NCBI GenBank assembly: GCA_028715605.1
Contig: JAQURM010000001.1
Span: forward strand, 302,001-366,000
Direction: 5' to 3'
DNA length: 64,000 nt
Source: Desulfovibrionales bacterium
GTDB taxonomy: Bacteria > Desulfobacterota > QYQD01
The notes beneath the pieces were generated by a model. The model made no database searches. It had not been told where the DNA came from and worked only from the letters and a program-made list of their open reading frames with translations. The position numbers were made by a program, and so were the translations under genes. Below are positions 26,217 through 35,009 of this stretch, piece by piece (within the stretch, counting starts at the first letter, position 1; every line of letters starts with the position of its first letter).

Positions 26217-28442
26217 TCAATCGTACGACTGAAGCGCAATCCGGGCCTCTTTAAAAAGGGGATTAACCTTGAGCGCCTTTTGCCATTTTCTCCTGGCCTC
26301 AGCTATGTCACCCATTTTTTCATAAACCAGGCCCAAATGATAGTAGATTTCGTGGTCTTTTTTCATCCGGCGCTGGGCTTCGCTAAGATGGTGGATGGCC
26401 TGAGGATAATCATTTTTGAGATAATAAATCCGCCCGATTGTCTTCCAATAGAGGCTGTTTTGGTGATCGAGTTCGAGCGCTTTTTGACATAATGTACGGG
26501 CAATTTCCAGGTCGTTTTTTAGTTCAGCATAAAGCATACCCAACCAACTGAAGGAGAAGGCGTCAGCAGGGTTGCTCTTAACCGCCTTTTTAAATGCAGT
26601 CATGGCGTCTTTTTTTAGATTCAAGCCGAGATAAGCTTCTCCCAGGTATCGGTATATATACCCCTTGGCATCCGGGCATTGCGCTGCCTTTTGAAAATAA
26701 CCAACGGCCTCCGCCCCTCTTTTTTGTTCTTGTAATAACTTCCCCATCTGAAAGAGGATGTCAAAATGATTTCCGTTCAAAGAAGCCGCCTGTTGCAGGG
26801 CCAAAAAGGCCTTATCCGGTATGCCGGTTTTGAGATAGGCCAACCCCAGATTGTATTGGGCCATAAAATTATCTTTTTCCATAGATAGGGTCTTCTCAAA
26901 ACAGGAGATGGCCCTGTTATACCATTTAAGACGGGCATAGCAAACGCCCAGGCTATTTAAGAGATTGACGTCTTGCGGATCGAGGGATAGTCCCTTTTTA
27001 TATTCCATTATGGCGCCATGGATATGGCCTGCGTTGAAGAGCGTATCCCCGCTTATATTGAGACTTACGGCGTCAAAAGCGGTAATGGTGTCCGGGCCAA
27101 AGAAATCAGTATGCACAAGCGCCTTGTAGGCGTTAAAAGTGATCTCCTCTTTTTCATAGTAAAGTAACGGATAACCGGCCAGGCCCATAGTTACGGTCTT
27201 GCCGCAGTCTTCCTTTATCTGAGATTTCAAATTCTGTCCTGCAAGAAGGGCCTCTTCCGGGCTGATATCCGGCAGGTAAACGAAAAAGGAATCCTCAGTG
27301 CACGGCAGGATCGACTGCCCCGGTGATAACCAGGAATTTATCTTTTCCAGGAAGGGACTATAGTCCTCTTTTCCATTTTGGTCATCATATCTTGCCAATA
27401 TCAGGGAAAATCTCTTCGTTTTTTCCCACTTCCTTCTCAGCTTATCCGTAACCCGATGAATATTTGCCGCCATTTTAAGGCTAGAGGTCTCTTCAAGCTC
27501 CCGGGAAAAACAAAGAGGATAATCGAACCTGCTTTGGGCCACGGCTAAAATCTCTTTACCCTTCCCGATAATAAGATCATATAATTTTCCTGGCGGCAGA
27601 TTCCGGCATTTTTCGTTGCTACTTATTGGATAGGACAGAAACCCTATCGCTGCCTTGATTCCATCCTTAAGGCGTCTTTTATTAAGGAGTTCAAATAGGG
27701 CCAGGCTTATATTACGGCCCCTCTCCTCATCACAAAAGGGCACGATCAGGGCTAAGGCCGACTTGTCTCTGCGAAACAGGCATGAAAGATCAACGCCTTT
27801 CAGCTCATTTTTTATAGCCGGGATAATATCCGCCCAGAATCCCATTTGACGGCCCGGCTTAAGACTCGGGTTAGGGCGGCGCTTTAGTGACTGCCGAAAG
27901 AGTACCTCCATAAAGATTATGGAAAACCTGGTATGCGAGCCGGACAGATCCGGAAAGCTCTCTGGTTCGGGTACAGGTTTAGTATCCTTGCCCTTCAGGT
28001 CTGTAGTTATAAGCTGGATAAGGGTATCTTTAAAAAGTTCCGGGGCCAGTGCGCCGCTTTCCGTATCTGTAAAATAGGTCTTATATACCCGGACTTTTTC
28101 CAGGATTAATTGGCTGAGCTTTGACCATTGGCTGGCTAGTATATTTTTTTTAAATGTCCCGGCCGTATCTTTAAATATAGCTATGCCGAGCGGCTCGTTT
28201 TGCCATATAAAAGGCAGGAATACAGAGTTGTTTTTTCCAAGGGGGTGTGTGGGGGTATTCCGGGGAATTGTTTCCATTTTGCTTTTGGTAATCAGAGGGG
28301 TAAGAAGATTTGGCGCACAGTTCGCAGGCAAAAGGAGTACATCTTGGGCCTGAAAGAGAAGGTTTAAGTCTTTTTTTATATACTCCTGGAAGAGGAATAT
28401 ATCCTGTGGTTCCGATGAAGTTATGGAGAGCCTTTTTACCAT
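26217..28442 (-). CDS. Degenerate GGDEF-like and TPR protein
   Basis: A 741-residue cytoplasmic protein with no signal peptide. The first 300 residues hold a poorly conserved sensory-type part. Residues about 345-455 look like a nucleotide-cyclase (GGDEF) fold that has lost its GGDEF signature: FSLILARYDD, EDSFFVYLPD and VTMGLAGYP stand where active enzymes have their catalytic strands. The last 280 residues are about eight TPR units, for example LLNSLGVCYARL and IYYHLGLVYEKMGD. It should be a scaffold, not an enzyme. It ends just downstream of selA and starts 6 bases after the selA gene stop in reading direction from the right, so the two may be co-transcribed. Confidence 0.7.
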   Translation of the reverse strand: MVKRLSITSSEPQDIFLFQEYIKKDLNLLFQAQDVLLLPANCAPNLLTPLITKSKMETIPRNTPTHPLGKNNSVFLPFIWQNEPLGIAIFKDTAGTFKKNILASQWSKLSQLILEKVRVYKTYFTDTESGALAPELFKDTLIQLITTDLKGKDTKPVPEPESFPDLSGSHTRFSIIFMEVLFRQSLKRRPNPSLKPGRQMGFWADIIPAIKNELKGVDLSCLFRRDKSALALIVPFCDEERGRNISLALFELLNKRRLKDGIKAAIGFLSYPISSNEKCRNLPPGKLYDLIIGKGKEILAVAQSRFDYPLCFSRELEETSSLKMAANIHRVTDKLRRKWEKTKRFSLILARYDDQNGKEDYSPFLEKINSWLSPGQSILPCTEDSFFVYLPDISPEEALLAGQNLKSQIKEDCGKTVTMGLAGYPLLYYEKEEITFNAYKALVHTDFFGPDTITAFDAVSLNISGDTLFNAGHIHGAIMEYKKGLSLDPQDVNLLNSLGVCYARLKWYNRAISCFEKTLSMEKDNFMAQYNLGLAYLKTGIPDKAFLALQQAASLNGNHFDILFQMGKLLQEQKRGAEAVGYFQKAAQCPDAKGYIYRYLGEAYLGLNLKKDAMTAFKKAVKSNPADAFSFSWLGMLYAELKNDLEIARTLCQKALELDHQNSLYWKTIGRIYYLKNDYPQAIHHLSEAQRRMKKDHEIYYHLGLVYEKMGDIAEARRKWQKALKVNPLFKEARIALQSYD

Positions 28443-28448
28443 GTTGGC

Positions 28449-29867
28449 TTACTCCGAAAGGACTGTTTTGACGGCTTCGACAATATGGGGAATTTCTTCC
28501 GTACTCACTGTGCGCATGTCCATGATAAATTGATCGTTTTCAATGCGGCCGATGACCGGGCGGGAAAGGCTTCGCATCCTGGCTTCCAGTTCTGTTACGG
28601 AGAATCCCTTTGGCTGGACGGCTACGGCCCGGCTAGGCAATTTCTGAAGCGGCAGGGCTCCACCGCCTACCTGGGAGTCAACATCTATAACCCGCAACGA
28701 AAGATGATCCACGGCTGCCTTTGTCAGGCGGCGGTAAAGCTGTAATGCCTTTTTGTTGATCTCAGCGATGGGCACGGTCAATAACCGTAGTGTCGGTATC
28801 TGTTTGACGACCCCTTCATCGTCAAGGTACAGCCTTAACGTGGCCTCCAGGCCGGCCAGTGTTAACTTATCGATCCTCAGCGCCCTGTTCAGGGGATTGC
28901 TTCGGACCTGCCCGATAAATTTATCCCGGCCCAGGATGATACCGGCCTGGGGCCCTCCCAATAACTTGTCCCCGCTGAAGGTCACTATATCTGCCCCGGC
29001 TTGGAGTGCCTCCTGGACGGTGGGCTCTTTAAGCAGCCCGTAGCGGGAAAGATCAACAAAACATCCGCTCCCCAGGTCCTCCACCACCGGAAGACCATGT
29101 CTTTTACCCAGCGCGACCAGATCTGCTAGTGGAACTTCGGAAGTGAAACCTATTATATGGAAGTTACTGGTGTGGACCTTCATTAGAAAGGCCGTATTCT
29201 CAGTTATAGCCCGTTCATAGTCCGCCGGATGGGTTCGGTTGGTCGTGCCCACTTCGACTAGTTGTGCCCCGCTTCGGGCCATTATATCCGGTATGCGGAA
29301 AGAGCCCCCTATCTCTACCAACTGTCCGCGGGAGACAATAACCTCCTTACCTCTGGCCAGGGTATCCAGCACCAGGAGCACAGCCGCCGCGTTGTTGTTA
29401 ACGATGAGGGCGGCCTCAGCGCCAGTCAACTGACGCAGTATCTCTTCCACATGCACATACCGGCTGCCGCGCCGTCCGGCAGACAGGTCAAATTCCAGAT
29501 TTGAATAACCGGCAGCGATTGCGTTCATCTGTTCAACCGCTGCGTCCGCTAATAGTGACCGGCCGAGATTGGTATGGATAACCACTCCCGTGGCATTTAT
29601 AAGAGGGCGGAGACTAGGCCGGGCAGCTTGACCTAAAAATTCCTTCAACGATTCCGTGATATTGTCTAAAGAGGTATCTACATGGGATGATTGACTGTTT
29701 GTGGCCAGGAGTTGGCCGCGGATCCCTTCCAATACCTGGCGGATAGTGGATACCACCAGGCGGCGGGGATATTTTTCAAGCAATGATTGTGTCTCTGAAA
29801 GAGATAATATTTCATCCACGGAGGGGATGTTGCGCAGCAGATTATTTGTATCTTCCCTGGATGGCAT
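28449..29867 (-). CDS. selA: L-seryl-tRNA(Sec) selenium transferase
   Basis: SelA turns seryl-tRNA(Sec) into selenocysteyl-tRNA(Sec) with selenophosphate. The 472-residue PLP enzyme has its cofactor lysine at about residue 301 in TFSGDKLLGGPQAG; LINATGVVIHTNLGRS near 90-104 and SNLEFDLSAGRRGSR near 122-136 are family hallmarks. Its presence means the organism makes selenoproteins. selB, selC and selD are not in the window, so the usual selA-selB pair is split. I did not find a gene here interrupted by in-frame TGA. It is followed after 6 bases by the TPR gene. Confidence 0.96.
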   Translation of the reverse strand: MPSREDTNNLLRNIPSVDEILSLSETQSLLEKYPRRLVVSTIRQVLEGIRGQLLATNSQSSHVDTSLDNITESLKEFLGQAARPSLRPLINATGVVIHTNLGRSLLADAAVEQMNAIAAGYSNLEFDLSAGRRGSRYVHVEEILRQLTGAEAALIVNNNAAAVLLVLDTLARGKEVIVSRGQLVEIGGSFRIPDIMARSGAQLVEVGTTNRTHPADYERAITENTAFLMKVHTSNFHIIGFTSEVPLADLVALGKRHGLPVVEDLGSGCFVDLSRYGLLKEPTVQEALQAGADIVTFSGDKLLGGPQAGIILGRDKFIGQVRSNPLNRALRIDKLTLAGLEATLRLYLDDEGVVKQIPTLRLLTVPIAEINKKALQLYRRLTKAAVDHLSLRVIDVDSQVGGGALPLQKLPSRAVAVQPKGFSVTELEARMRSLSRPVIGRIENDQFIMDMRTVSTEEIPHIVEAVKTVLSE

Positions 29868-29905
29868 ATTTTATAGAATAGGCTTACATTGCATGTTTAA
29901 TATTC

Positions 29906-30601
29906 TTATTTCTGTTCAAGCTGGCTGACCTTATTAACATAAGAGCTTATCCTGTCTCTATCTTTGGCTTTCAGGTCTATAAATTGTAATCCAGCCATTA
30001 CTATCTTTTTATCCTTTTCCGTCCCCAGGCTTGACCATACCACCTGGCAATCCGTTTCAATAGGAAGGCTTTCGCCCGGAAGATTGAAACATACCGCGCA
30101 TCTTGTCCCCACAGACACCGGTTCATCGACTCTTACCAGTAACCCCCCGCCTCCTATGTTGACGGCATAAGCCTTGGTGAAATCCCGGCCGGATTTGAAT
30201 TGAATGTCCAGGGGCTTCTCCGCCCGTTGATCCTGGCGGCCGGAAAATGCGCTAATTCTAGCGGTCGTTTCGCGCAGGCGTTTTACCAAGGCCCTGAATA
30301 CCATGCGCATATCCTGCGACAGTTTATTATATTCATGGTCCAGGAGATCACGGTCCACGATACCCAGAGATACGTTACCCCTGGCTATGGCCGAGGCGGA
30401 GCGCGGCGTTTTATCGACAAAACTCATTTCTCCAAAGACGTCACCTTCTTTTAAGGTCTCTACGATAACCTTTTGCCCCCGGCAATATTTTGAGATTTCA
30501 ACCTGTCCGGATAAGATCACATAGATCCAATCCCCGTAACTTCCCTCTTTAAATATATAGTCTCCGTCTTTAAACTGCATTTCATTCACAATGGAAAGCA
30601 T
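29906..30601 (-). CDS. Cyclic-nucleotide-binding / PilZ domain protein
   Basis: A 231-residue two-domain protein. Residues 1-115 form a CRP-type cyclic-nucleotide-binding barrel with GDWIYVILSGQVEI and the ligand loop GEMSFVDKTPRSASA. Residues about 125-225 look like a PilZ domain, the c-di-GMP receptor fold, with VNIGGGGLLVRVDEPV (the DxSxxG-like strand) and a terminal helix. There is no DNA-binding domain. It could join cAMP-type and c-di-GMP signals, or use one domain only for contacts. It lies 38 bases upstream of selA on the same strand. Confidence 0.82.
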   Translation of the reverse strand: MLSIVNEMQFKDGDYIFKEGSYGDWIYVILSGQVEISKYCRGQKVIVETLKEGDVFGEMSFVDKTPRSASAIARGNVSLGIVDRDLLDHEYNKLSQDMRMVFRALVKRLRETTARISAFSGRQDQRAEKPLDIQFKSGRDFTKAYAVNIGGGGLLVRVDEPVSVGTRCAVCFNLPGESLPIETDCQVVWSSLGTEKDKKIVMAGLQFIDLKAKDRDRISSYVNKVSQLEQK

Positions 30602-30863
30602 TGGCTTCTTTTGCTCCTTTGAGGATTAAAGGCCAAGGCACCTATCCTTAACGTAAAAGATTATTTAGTAGCCCTATAAATGGGAATATTTCTTCGTTGA
30701 ATTGGTACGTTACTCATTTTACATAGGTATGTCAAGATGTTATCGGGTGTGTTCGTTTAAAAATTGGAGATCCGGGCTTGATCCGGACTCAAAAACATAC
30801 TATGCTGGCCTCAAATAGAGACATCAGACTAAACAGAACTGATAAGAGAGGCGTTTGTTGGAA

Positions 30864-31649
30864 ATGAACCATTTGATCCGTGCTGTCCAGATAAACGTTC
30901 CTTTTGTCCTCCTCAAGAGCAAATACCTGCCGGTGGTCTTAGAGAACCGTATCAACCCGGAGATCGGCATAGACAGCCCGGCGCTGGATGAATTTTCCCT
31001 GTCTCAGTTTACAGAGATAGCCCGCCTCCTGCGTAAGGAAGACCTTTCTGTTACCCTGCACGCCCCTTTTATGGATATGGTGCCGGGTTCACCCGATCCA
31101 CTTATGCGAAAAGCTACTATAAGGCGGCTACGTCAGGCATTTGAACTACTGCCGGTATTTGAGCCGCTCAGTGTGGTCTGCCACACCGGCTTTAACAGTC
31201 AAAGCTATCAAAACCAGGTTGATTCCTGGCTGGAAAGGAGTGTTGAGTCCTGGTTGCCTTTGACAGAGCTGGCCCAGAGCGCAGGAACAAAGGTGATGCT
31301 GGAAAATGTTTATGAGGAAACTCCAGACCTCCACGTAGCCCTTTTGTCACAGCTTAACTCGCCCCACGCCGGCTTTTGCTTTGATATAGGTCATTGGCAT
31401 GTGTTTGGCCGTACGGATATTGGCGAGTGGCTGGGAAAACTGCGGCCTTATCTGGGACAGCTTCACCTGCATGACAATTTAGGGGACACCGATTCCCATT
31501 TGGCCCTTGGGTGTGGGAACATAGACTTCCACTCCCTTTTTTCCTTACTGAATAATTGCTCACCCAGGCCGATAGTTACCCTTGAGCCCCATCGTGAGGA
31601 AGATGTTTTTAAAAGCGTAGAAGCCCTTGGCGCCCTGTGGCCTTGGTGA
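30864..31649 (+). CDS. Sugar-phosphate isomerase/epimerase-like TIM-barrel protein
   Basis: A protein of about 261 residues of the xylose-isomerase-like TIM-barrel superfamily (AP endonuclease 2 family). Metal and substrate residues typical of the fold are visible: TLHAPFMD, VVCHTGFN, MLENVYEE, FDIGHWHVF, LHLHDNLGDTDSHL and TLEPHREE. The LHLHDN strand is the best hallmark. The natural substrate cannot be named; members act on sugars, inositols or hydroxypyruvate. ATG at 30864 or TTG at 30858, after GAGAGG. It is divergent from the PilZ gene and is followed by the structured element before alr. Confidence 0.8.
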   Translation: MNHLIRAVQINVPFVLLKSKYLPVVLENRINPEIGIDSPALDEFSLSQFTEIARLLRKEDLSVTLHAPFMDMVPGSPDPLMRKATIRRLRQAFELLPVFEPLSVVCHTGFNSQSYQNQVDSWLERSVESWLPLTELAQSAGTKVMLENVYEETPDLHVALLSQLNSPHAGFCFDIGHWHVFGRTDIGEWLGKLRPYLGQLHLHDNLGDTDSHLALGCGNIDFHSLFSLLNNCSPRPIVTLEPHREEDVFKSVEALGALWPW

Positions 31650-31653
31650 GAAA

Positions 31654-31823
31654 GGAACCCCTTATTCCTGAGCGAAACTTGCTGGAGCAGTGGGGGACCC
31701 ATCGAAGGTGAGCAGGAAGGGGAAAGCCGGCCCTTTAGTGGCTGGAAGGGGCAAGTATTCCCCACCTGCGAACCCCGGTAGGGTCACTGCGAAAGCCGTG
31801 GAGCAAAGGAATAGAGGGGTTCC
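31654..31823. ncRNA. Unidentified structured element before alr (RNA candidate)
   Basis: Ends GGAACCCCTTATTCC (31654-31668) and GGAATAGAGGGGTTCC (31808-31823) form a closing stem of about 15 bp with one bulge. Inside, further nested stems can form: GCAGTG/CACTGC with a bulge, GCAGG/CCTGC, GGGGAA/TTCCCC and AGCC/GGCT. The order is consistent with one long branched hairpin. It does not match RNase P, tmRNA, 4.5S RNA, 6S RNA or any riboswitch I know. It lies 5 bases after the epimerase-like gene stop and 122 bases before alr. Instead of an RNA gene it could be a small mobile element with terminal inverted repeats; I see no clear target duplication. Confidence 0.45.
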
Positions 31824-31945
31824 ATAAAAAAATGGGAGAAAACCGGAGCCATAAAGCCCTTGTAACACGGGATGCAATCTGGTAAGTTACGCAAGATTCG
31901 AAACTTATTTCTATGGGGCGATAGCACGGGCCGGCGCTGCATAAA

Positions 31946-33064
31946 ATGGCACTAAACAGGGTTGAAATTGACCTCTCAGCCGTAAGGCATAACTTCAGCG
32001 AGGCAAAACGGCTGGTCAAACCAGAAGTGGCAGTTTTCCCTGTAGTAAAATCAGATGCCTATGGACATAGTCTTATTCCGGTTGCACAGGCCCTTCAAGA
32101 GCAAGGCGCTGATGGCTTCTTCGTATCCATAATGGAGGAGGCCGTAACTTTAAGGCAAGCCGGCGTCTGGACTCCTGTTATCCTGCACCTGCCGGAATCA
32201 AAGCGGGACGCATTTGAGATTGTTGAGTTCAATATCTCTCCTGTGGTCTATAACTTTGAGCTTATAGATGCCCTTTCCAGAGAATCCCAAAATAGAGACA
32301 GGGTAGCAGGCATTTACATAAAAGTTGATACGGGTATGGGGCGTCTGGGTGTAGGCATAACTGATTTGCCGGCTATCCTTTCTTACGTTCGTGGGAAGGA
32401 AGGCATCAAGGTCTTAGGGCTTATGTCGCATCTATCCTGTGCGGACAGCAGTAATGATAGGGATTACACTTTGAGTCAATTAGAACACTTTAATGAGGCT
32501 ATTAATATCGGCAGGGGGTTAGGGTTTGAGCTTCCCCAAAATCATATTGCCAATTCGGCAGGGCTGATGGCCTACCCGGCGGCACGGATGAACCTGGTAC
32601 GACCGGGTATCATGATCTATGGCGCATATCCCGGTAAGGACATGCAAGGCGTAGCGGCGCTAAGGCCGGTAATGACCTTTAAAAGTAAGGTGATCCAGGT
32701 TAAAAAAGTACCGGCAGGCGCCTCGATCAGTTATGGCCGGAGGTACGTTACACCCGAGGCAAAGACTATTGCTGTAGTGCCGGTAGGCTATGATGCCGGA
32801 TACAGCCGCTCTATTTCCAACCGGGGAGAGGTGCTGATACGTCGGAAACGGGCGCCCGTGCTGGGCACGGTGTGTATGTGTCTGACCATGATTGATGTGA
32901 GCCACATTGAAGGCGCAGCTATAGATGATGAGGTGGTCATTTTTGGAAGACAGGGTGATCAGGTTATCTCTGTAGATGAGGTGGCGGACCGAGCCGGGAC
33001 TATCAGTTATGACCTTCTCTGTGCCGTAGGCAGCCGTAATCCGCGCTTTACAGTCAATCCTTGA
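31946..33064 (+). CDS. alr: Alanine racemase
   Basis: PLP enzyme that makes D-alanine for peptidoglycan. The PLP lysine is Lys35 in VVKSDAYGH, and the opposing catalytic tyrosine lies in SISYGRRYVTP near residue 258-268. VDTGMGRLGV, the SHLSCAD motif and the AGLMAYPAARMNLVRPGIMIYG stretch are family signatures. At 372 residues it has normal length. The ribosome-binding site before the ATG is weak. It is followed 49 bases later by argS; nearby genes give no shared pathway. The structured element upstream may be its leader. Confidence 0.95.
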   Translation: MALNRVEIDLSAVRHNFSEAKRLVKPEVAVFPVVKSDAYGHSLIPVAQALQEQGADGFFVSIMEEAVTLRQAGVWTPVILHLPESKRDAFEIVEFNISPVVYNFELIDALSRESQNRDRVAGIYIKVDTGMGRLGVGITDLPAILSYVRGKEGIKVLGLMSHLSCADSSNDRDYTLSQLEHFNEAINIGRGLGFELPQNHIANSAGLMAYPAARMNLVRPGIMIYGAYPGKDMQGVAALRPVMTFKSKVIQVKKVPAGASISYGRRYVTPEAKTIAVVPVGYDAGYSRSISNRGEVLIRRKRAPVLGTVCMCLTMIDVSHIEGAAIDDEVVIFGRQGDQVISVDEVADRAGTISYDLLCAVGSRNPRFTVNP

Positions 33065-33113
33065 CAACACAGTCAAACGGTTTATAAATTTAAAGACATT
33101 ATATGGATTAGAG

Positions 33114-34778
33114 ATGCGAAAAAAACTGCAACTAGTAGTTTTGGATAGTATAAAGGCCTTTTTTGACCGGCAGGGAATAGAATATAAAGATGTTCCCGTC
33201 TTTCAGCTCGAAAGGCCCAAAACAGAGACCCACGGCGATTATTCGTCGAATGTAGCATTAGTAATGGCCGGTTCTCTCAAAAAGAGCCCGCGCGATGTTG
33301 CTCAGGCGCTGTCTGAAGAGATAGAAAAAAGCGCCGATTTTTTGACAAAAGTAGAGGTGGCAGGCCCGGGTTTCATTAATTTTTTCGTAAAAGATAGCTG
33401 CTGGCGGGAGGCATTAGCGGAGATTGACCGGGAGCGCAAGAATTATGGGCGATCTAAAATAGGCCAGGGACGAAAAGTACAGGTGGAATTTGTCAGCGCC
33501 AACCCTACCGGTCCTCTGCATATAGGACACGGACGGGGAGCAGCCGTAGGAGACAGCTTGGCTAATCTCCTGGATGCGGCCGGATTCCAGGTGGCAAGGG
33601 AATATTACATAAATGATATCGGCACTCAGATGGAGACCCTGGGGGCCTCTACCTATCTGCGTTACCGGGAGCTTTTAGGGGAGAAAATCGAATTCCCGGC
33701 TAACCATTATCAGGGCGATTATATAAAGGATATCGCTCAGGCCATTATTGAGCGGGAAGGACAACGTTTTCTAGACGAATCTACAGGGCCGGCCATACCA
33801 TATTTTACCCGGGAGGCACAGCAGGTTATTCTGGAGGGTATCAAGCGGGATCTTACGGATTTTAACGTCCTTCACGATCACTGGTTTAGTGAGAAGAGCC
33901 TTTTTGACACCGGTACGGTGGATAGGGCCATAGATATACTCAGAGAGAGAGACTTTCTTTATGAAGCGGAGGGGGCGTTATGGTTTAAAGCCTCGGCCCT
34001 CGGTGATGAAAAAGACCGGGTAGTGGTACGCGGGAAGGGGGCTACTACCTACTTTGCCTCAGATATTGCCTATCATCTCAATAAATTTGAGAGAGGTTTT
34101 GACCTCATAATCGATATATGGGGAGCTGACCACCACGGTTATGTCCCGCGGCTTAAAGCCGCGGTGGAGGCCCTCGGTCAGCCTAAAGAAAAGGTGCATA
34201 TTATCCTGGTGCAGTTGGTAAATTTGATGCGCGGCGGCAGCCCGGTGGCTATGTCCACCCGCTCGGGTGAATTTGTTACGCTGCGGGAAGTCATCGATGA
34301 GGTAGGCAAAGACGCAGCCCGCTTCATATTCCTGACCCGGCGGTCAAACAGCCACCTGGATTTCGACCTTGACCTGGCCAAGAGCCAGAGCCAGGAAAAC
34401 CCGGTTTATTATGTGCAATATGCCCATGCCCGCATATCCAGCGTTTTTGAGATGGCGGCAGAAAAAGGCATTGAGATATGGCCTGTAGCTAAAGTGGATA
34501 CGTCGCTTTTGACTGCTCCGGAAGAGCTTCGCTTACTGAAACTACTCTCTTTTTATCCTGAAGTAATCGAGGACAGCGCTACAACTCTTGAGCCGCACCG
34601 CATAGCCTTTTATCTGGGCGATCTGGCCGCGGTGCTGCACAATTTTTATAATAAACACCGCATTGTAAGTGACACCGAGCCGCTTACGCAGGCTCGATTG
34701 GCCGTGATCCAGGGAGTACAGCAAGTATTGAAAAACGGCCTCAGGATACTGGGTGTCTCGGCGCCGGATAAGATGTGA
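33114..34778 (+). CDS. argS: Arginyl-tRNA synthetase
   Basis: Class I aminoacyl-tRNA synthetase that charges tRNA(Arg). The ATP-binding HIGH motif is in SANPTGPLHIGHGRG near residue 125-139; the KMSKS position carries AMSTRSGEFV, the variant often seen in bacterial ArgRS. The N-terminal Add-1 domain (first about 100 residues, with GDYSSNVALVMA) recognises the tRNA D-loop, and the C-terminal helical domain (DALR type) binds the anticodon. Length 554 fits the family. It is separated from the SPOR gene by one arm of the large inverted repeat pair. Confidence 0.96.
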   Translation: MRKKLQLVVLDSIKAFFDRQGIEYKDVPVFQLERPKTETHGDYSSNVALVMAGSLKKSPRDVAQALSEEIEKSADFLTKVEVAGPGFINFFVKDSCWREALAEIDRERKNYGRSKIGQGRKVQVEFVSANPTGPLHIGHGRGAAVGDSLANLLDAAGFQVAREYYINDIGTQMETLGASTYLRYRELLGEKIEFPANHYQGDYIKDIAQAIIEREGQRFLDESTGPAIPYFTREAQQVILEGIKRDLTDFNVLHDHWFSEKSLFDTGTVDRAIDILRERDFLYEAEGALWFKASALGDEKDRVVVRGKGATTYFASDIAYHLNKFERGFDLIIDIWGADHHGYVPRLKAAVEALGQPKEKVHIILVQLVNLMRGGSPVAMSTRSGEFVTLREVIDEVGKDAARFIFLTRRSNSHLDFDLDLAKSQSQENPVYYVQYAHARISSVFEMAAEKGIEIWPVAKVDTSLLTAPEELRLLKLLSFYPEVIEDSATTLEPHRIAFYLGDLAAVLHNFYNKHRIVSDTEPLTQARLAVIQGVQQVLKNGLRILGVSAPDKM

Positions 34779-34787
34779 TGGGCTTCC

Positions 34788-34950
34788 ATCCGGAAACACA
34801 AGGTTTCTGGCCTACGGTCGGCCCAAGGCCGGATGGAGCAATCAGCGCTCAGCTATAAGCATGAAGCCGGTTCACCGTTCACTGTTGACCGTTTACCGAA
34901 AGAAAATGTCGGACAACGGTTAACGGATAACAAACATGCTGACGGCTGAC
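34788..34950. repeat. Composite intergenic repeat, left member of an inverted pair
   Basis: About 163 bases with near-complete reverse-complement identity to 36108-36280. Three layers can be seen: a hairpin CCATCCGG...CCGGATGG at the left end, an AGCTGA-word dyad, and inside it an ACCGTTGACC-word dyad (TTCACCGTTCACTGTTGACC answered by CGGACAACGGTTAACGG). AGCTGA-like words run on to about 34973. It fills most of the 231-base gap between argS and the SPOR gene. Confidence 0.85.
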
Positions 34951-35009
34951 AACTGATCGCTGAAAGCTTATTTTCTCCGTGTGTCCCTGTAGGTCAAGTG
35001 GGAGTAACT

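Noticed and set aside
30602-30863. Promoters in the gap between the PilZ and epimerase-like genes
   Set aside because: A minus-strand TTGACA at 30730-30735 has only a poor -10 partner (TAACGT); nothing else in the 262 bases stood out.
31790-31823. RNase P RNA, from the GGAGCAA and AATAG words
   Set aside because: The P4 signature and the conserved 3' part are missing and the element is too short.
31880-31910. tRNA-like stretch with ATTCGAAAC before alr
   Set aside because: No acceptor stem or anticodon arm can be drawn around it.
31662-32019. Overlapping minus-strand open frames of 71-100 residues across the alr leader
   Set aside because: They run through the structured element and into alr, have no recognisable domain or ribosome-binding site, and are explained by the GC-rich stem sequence.
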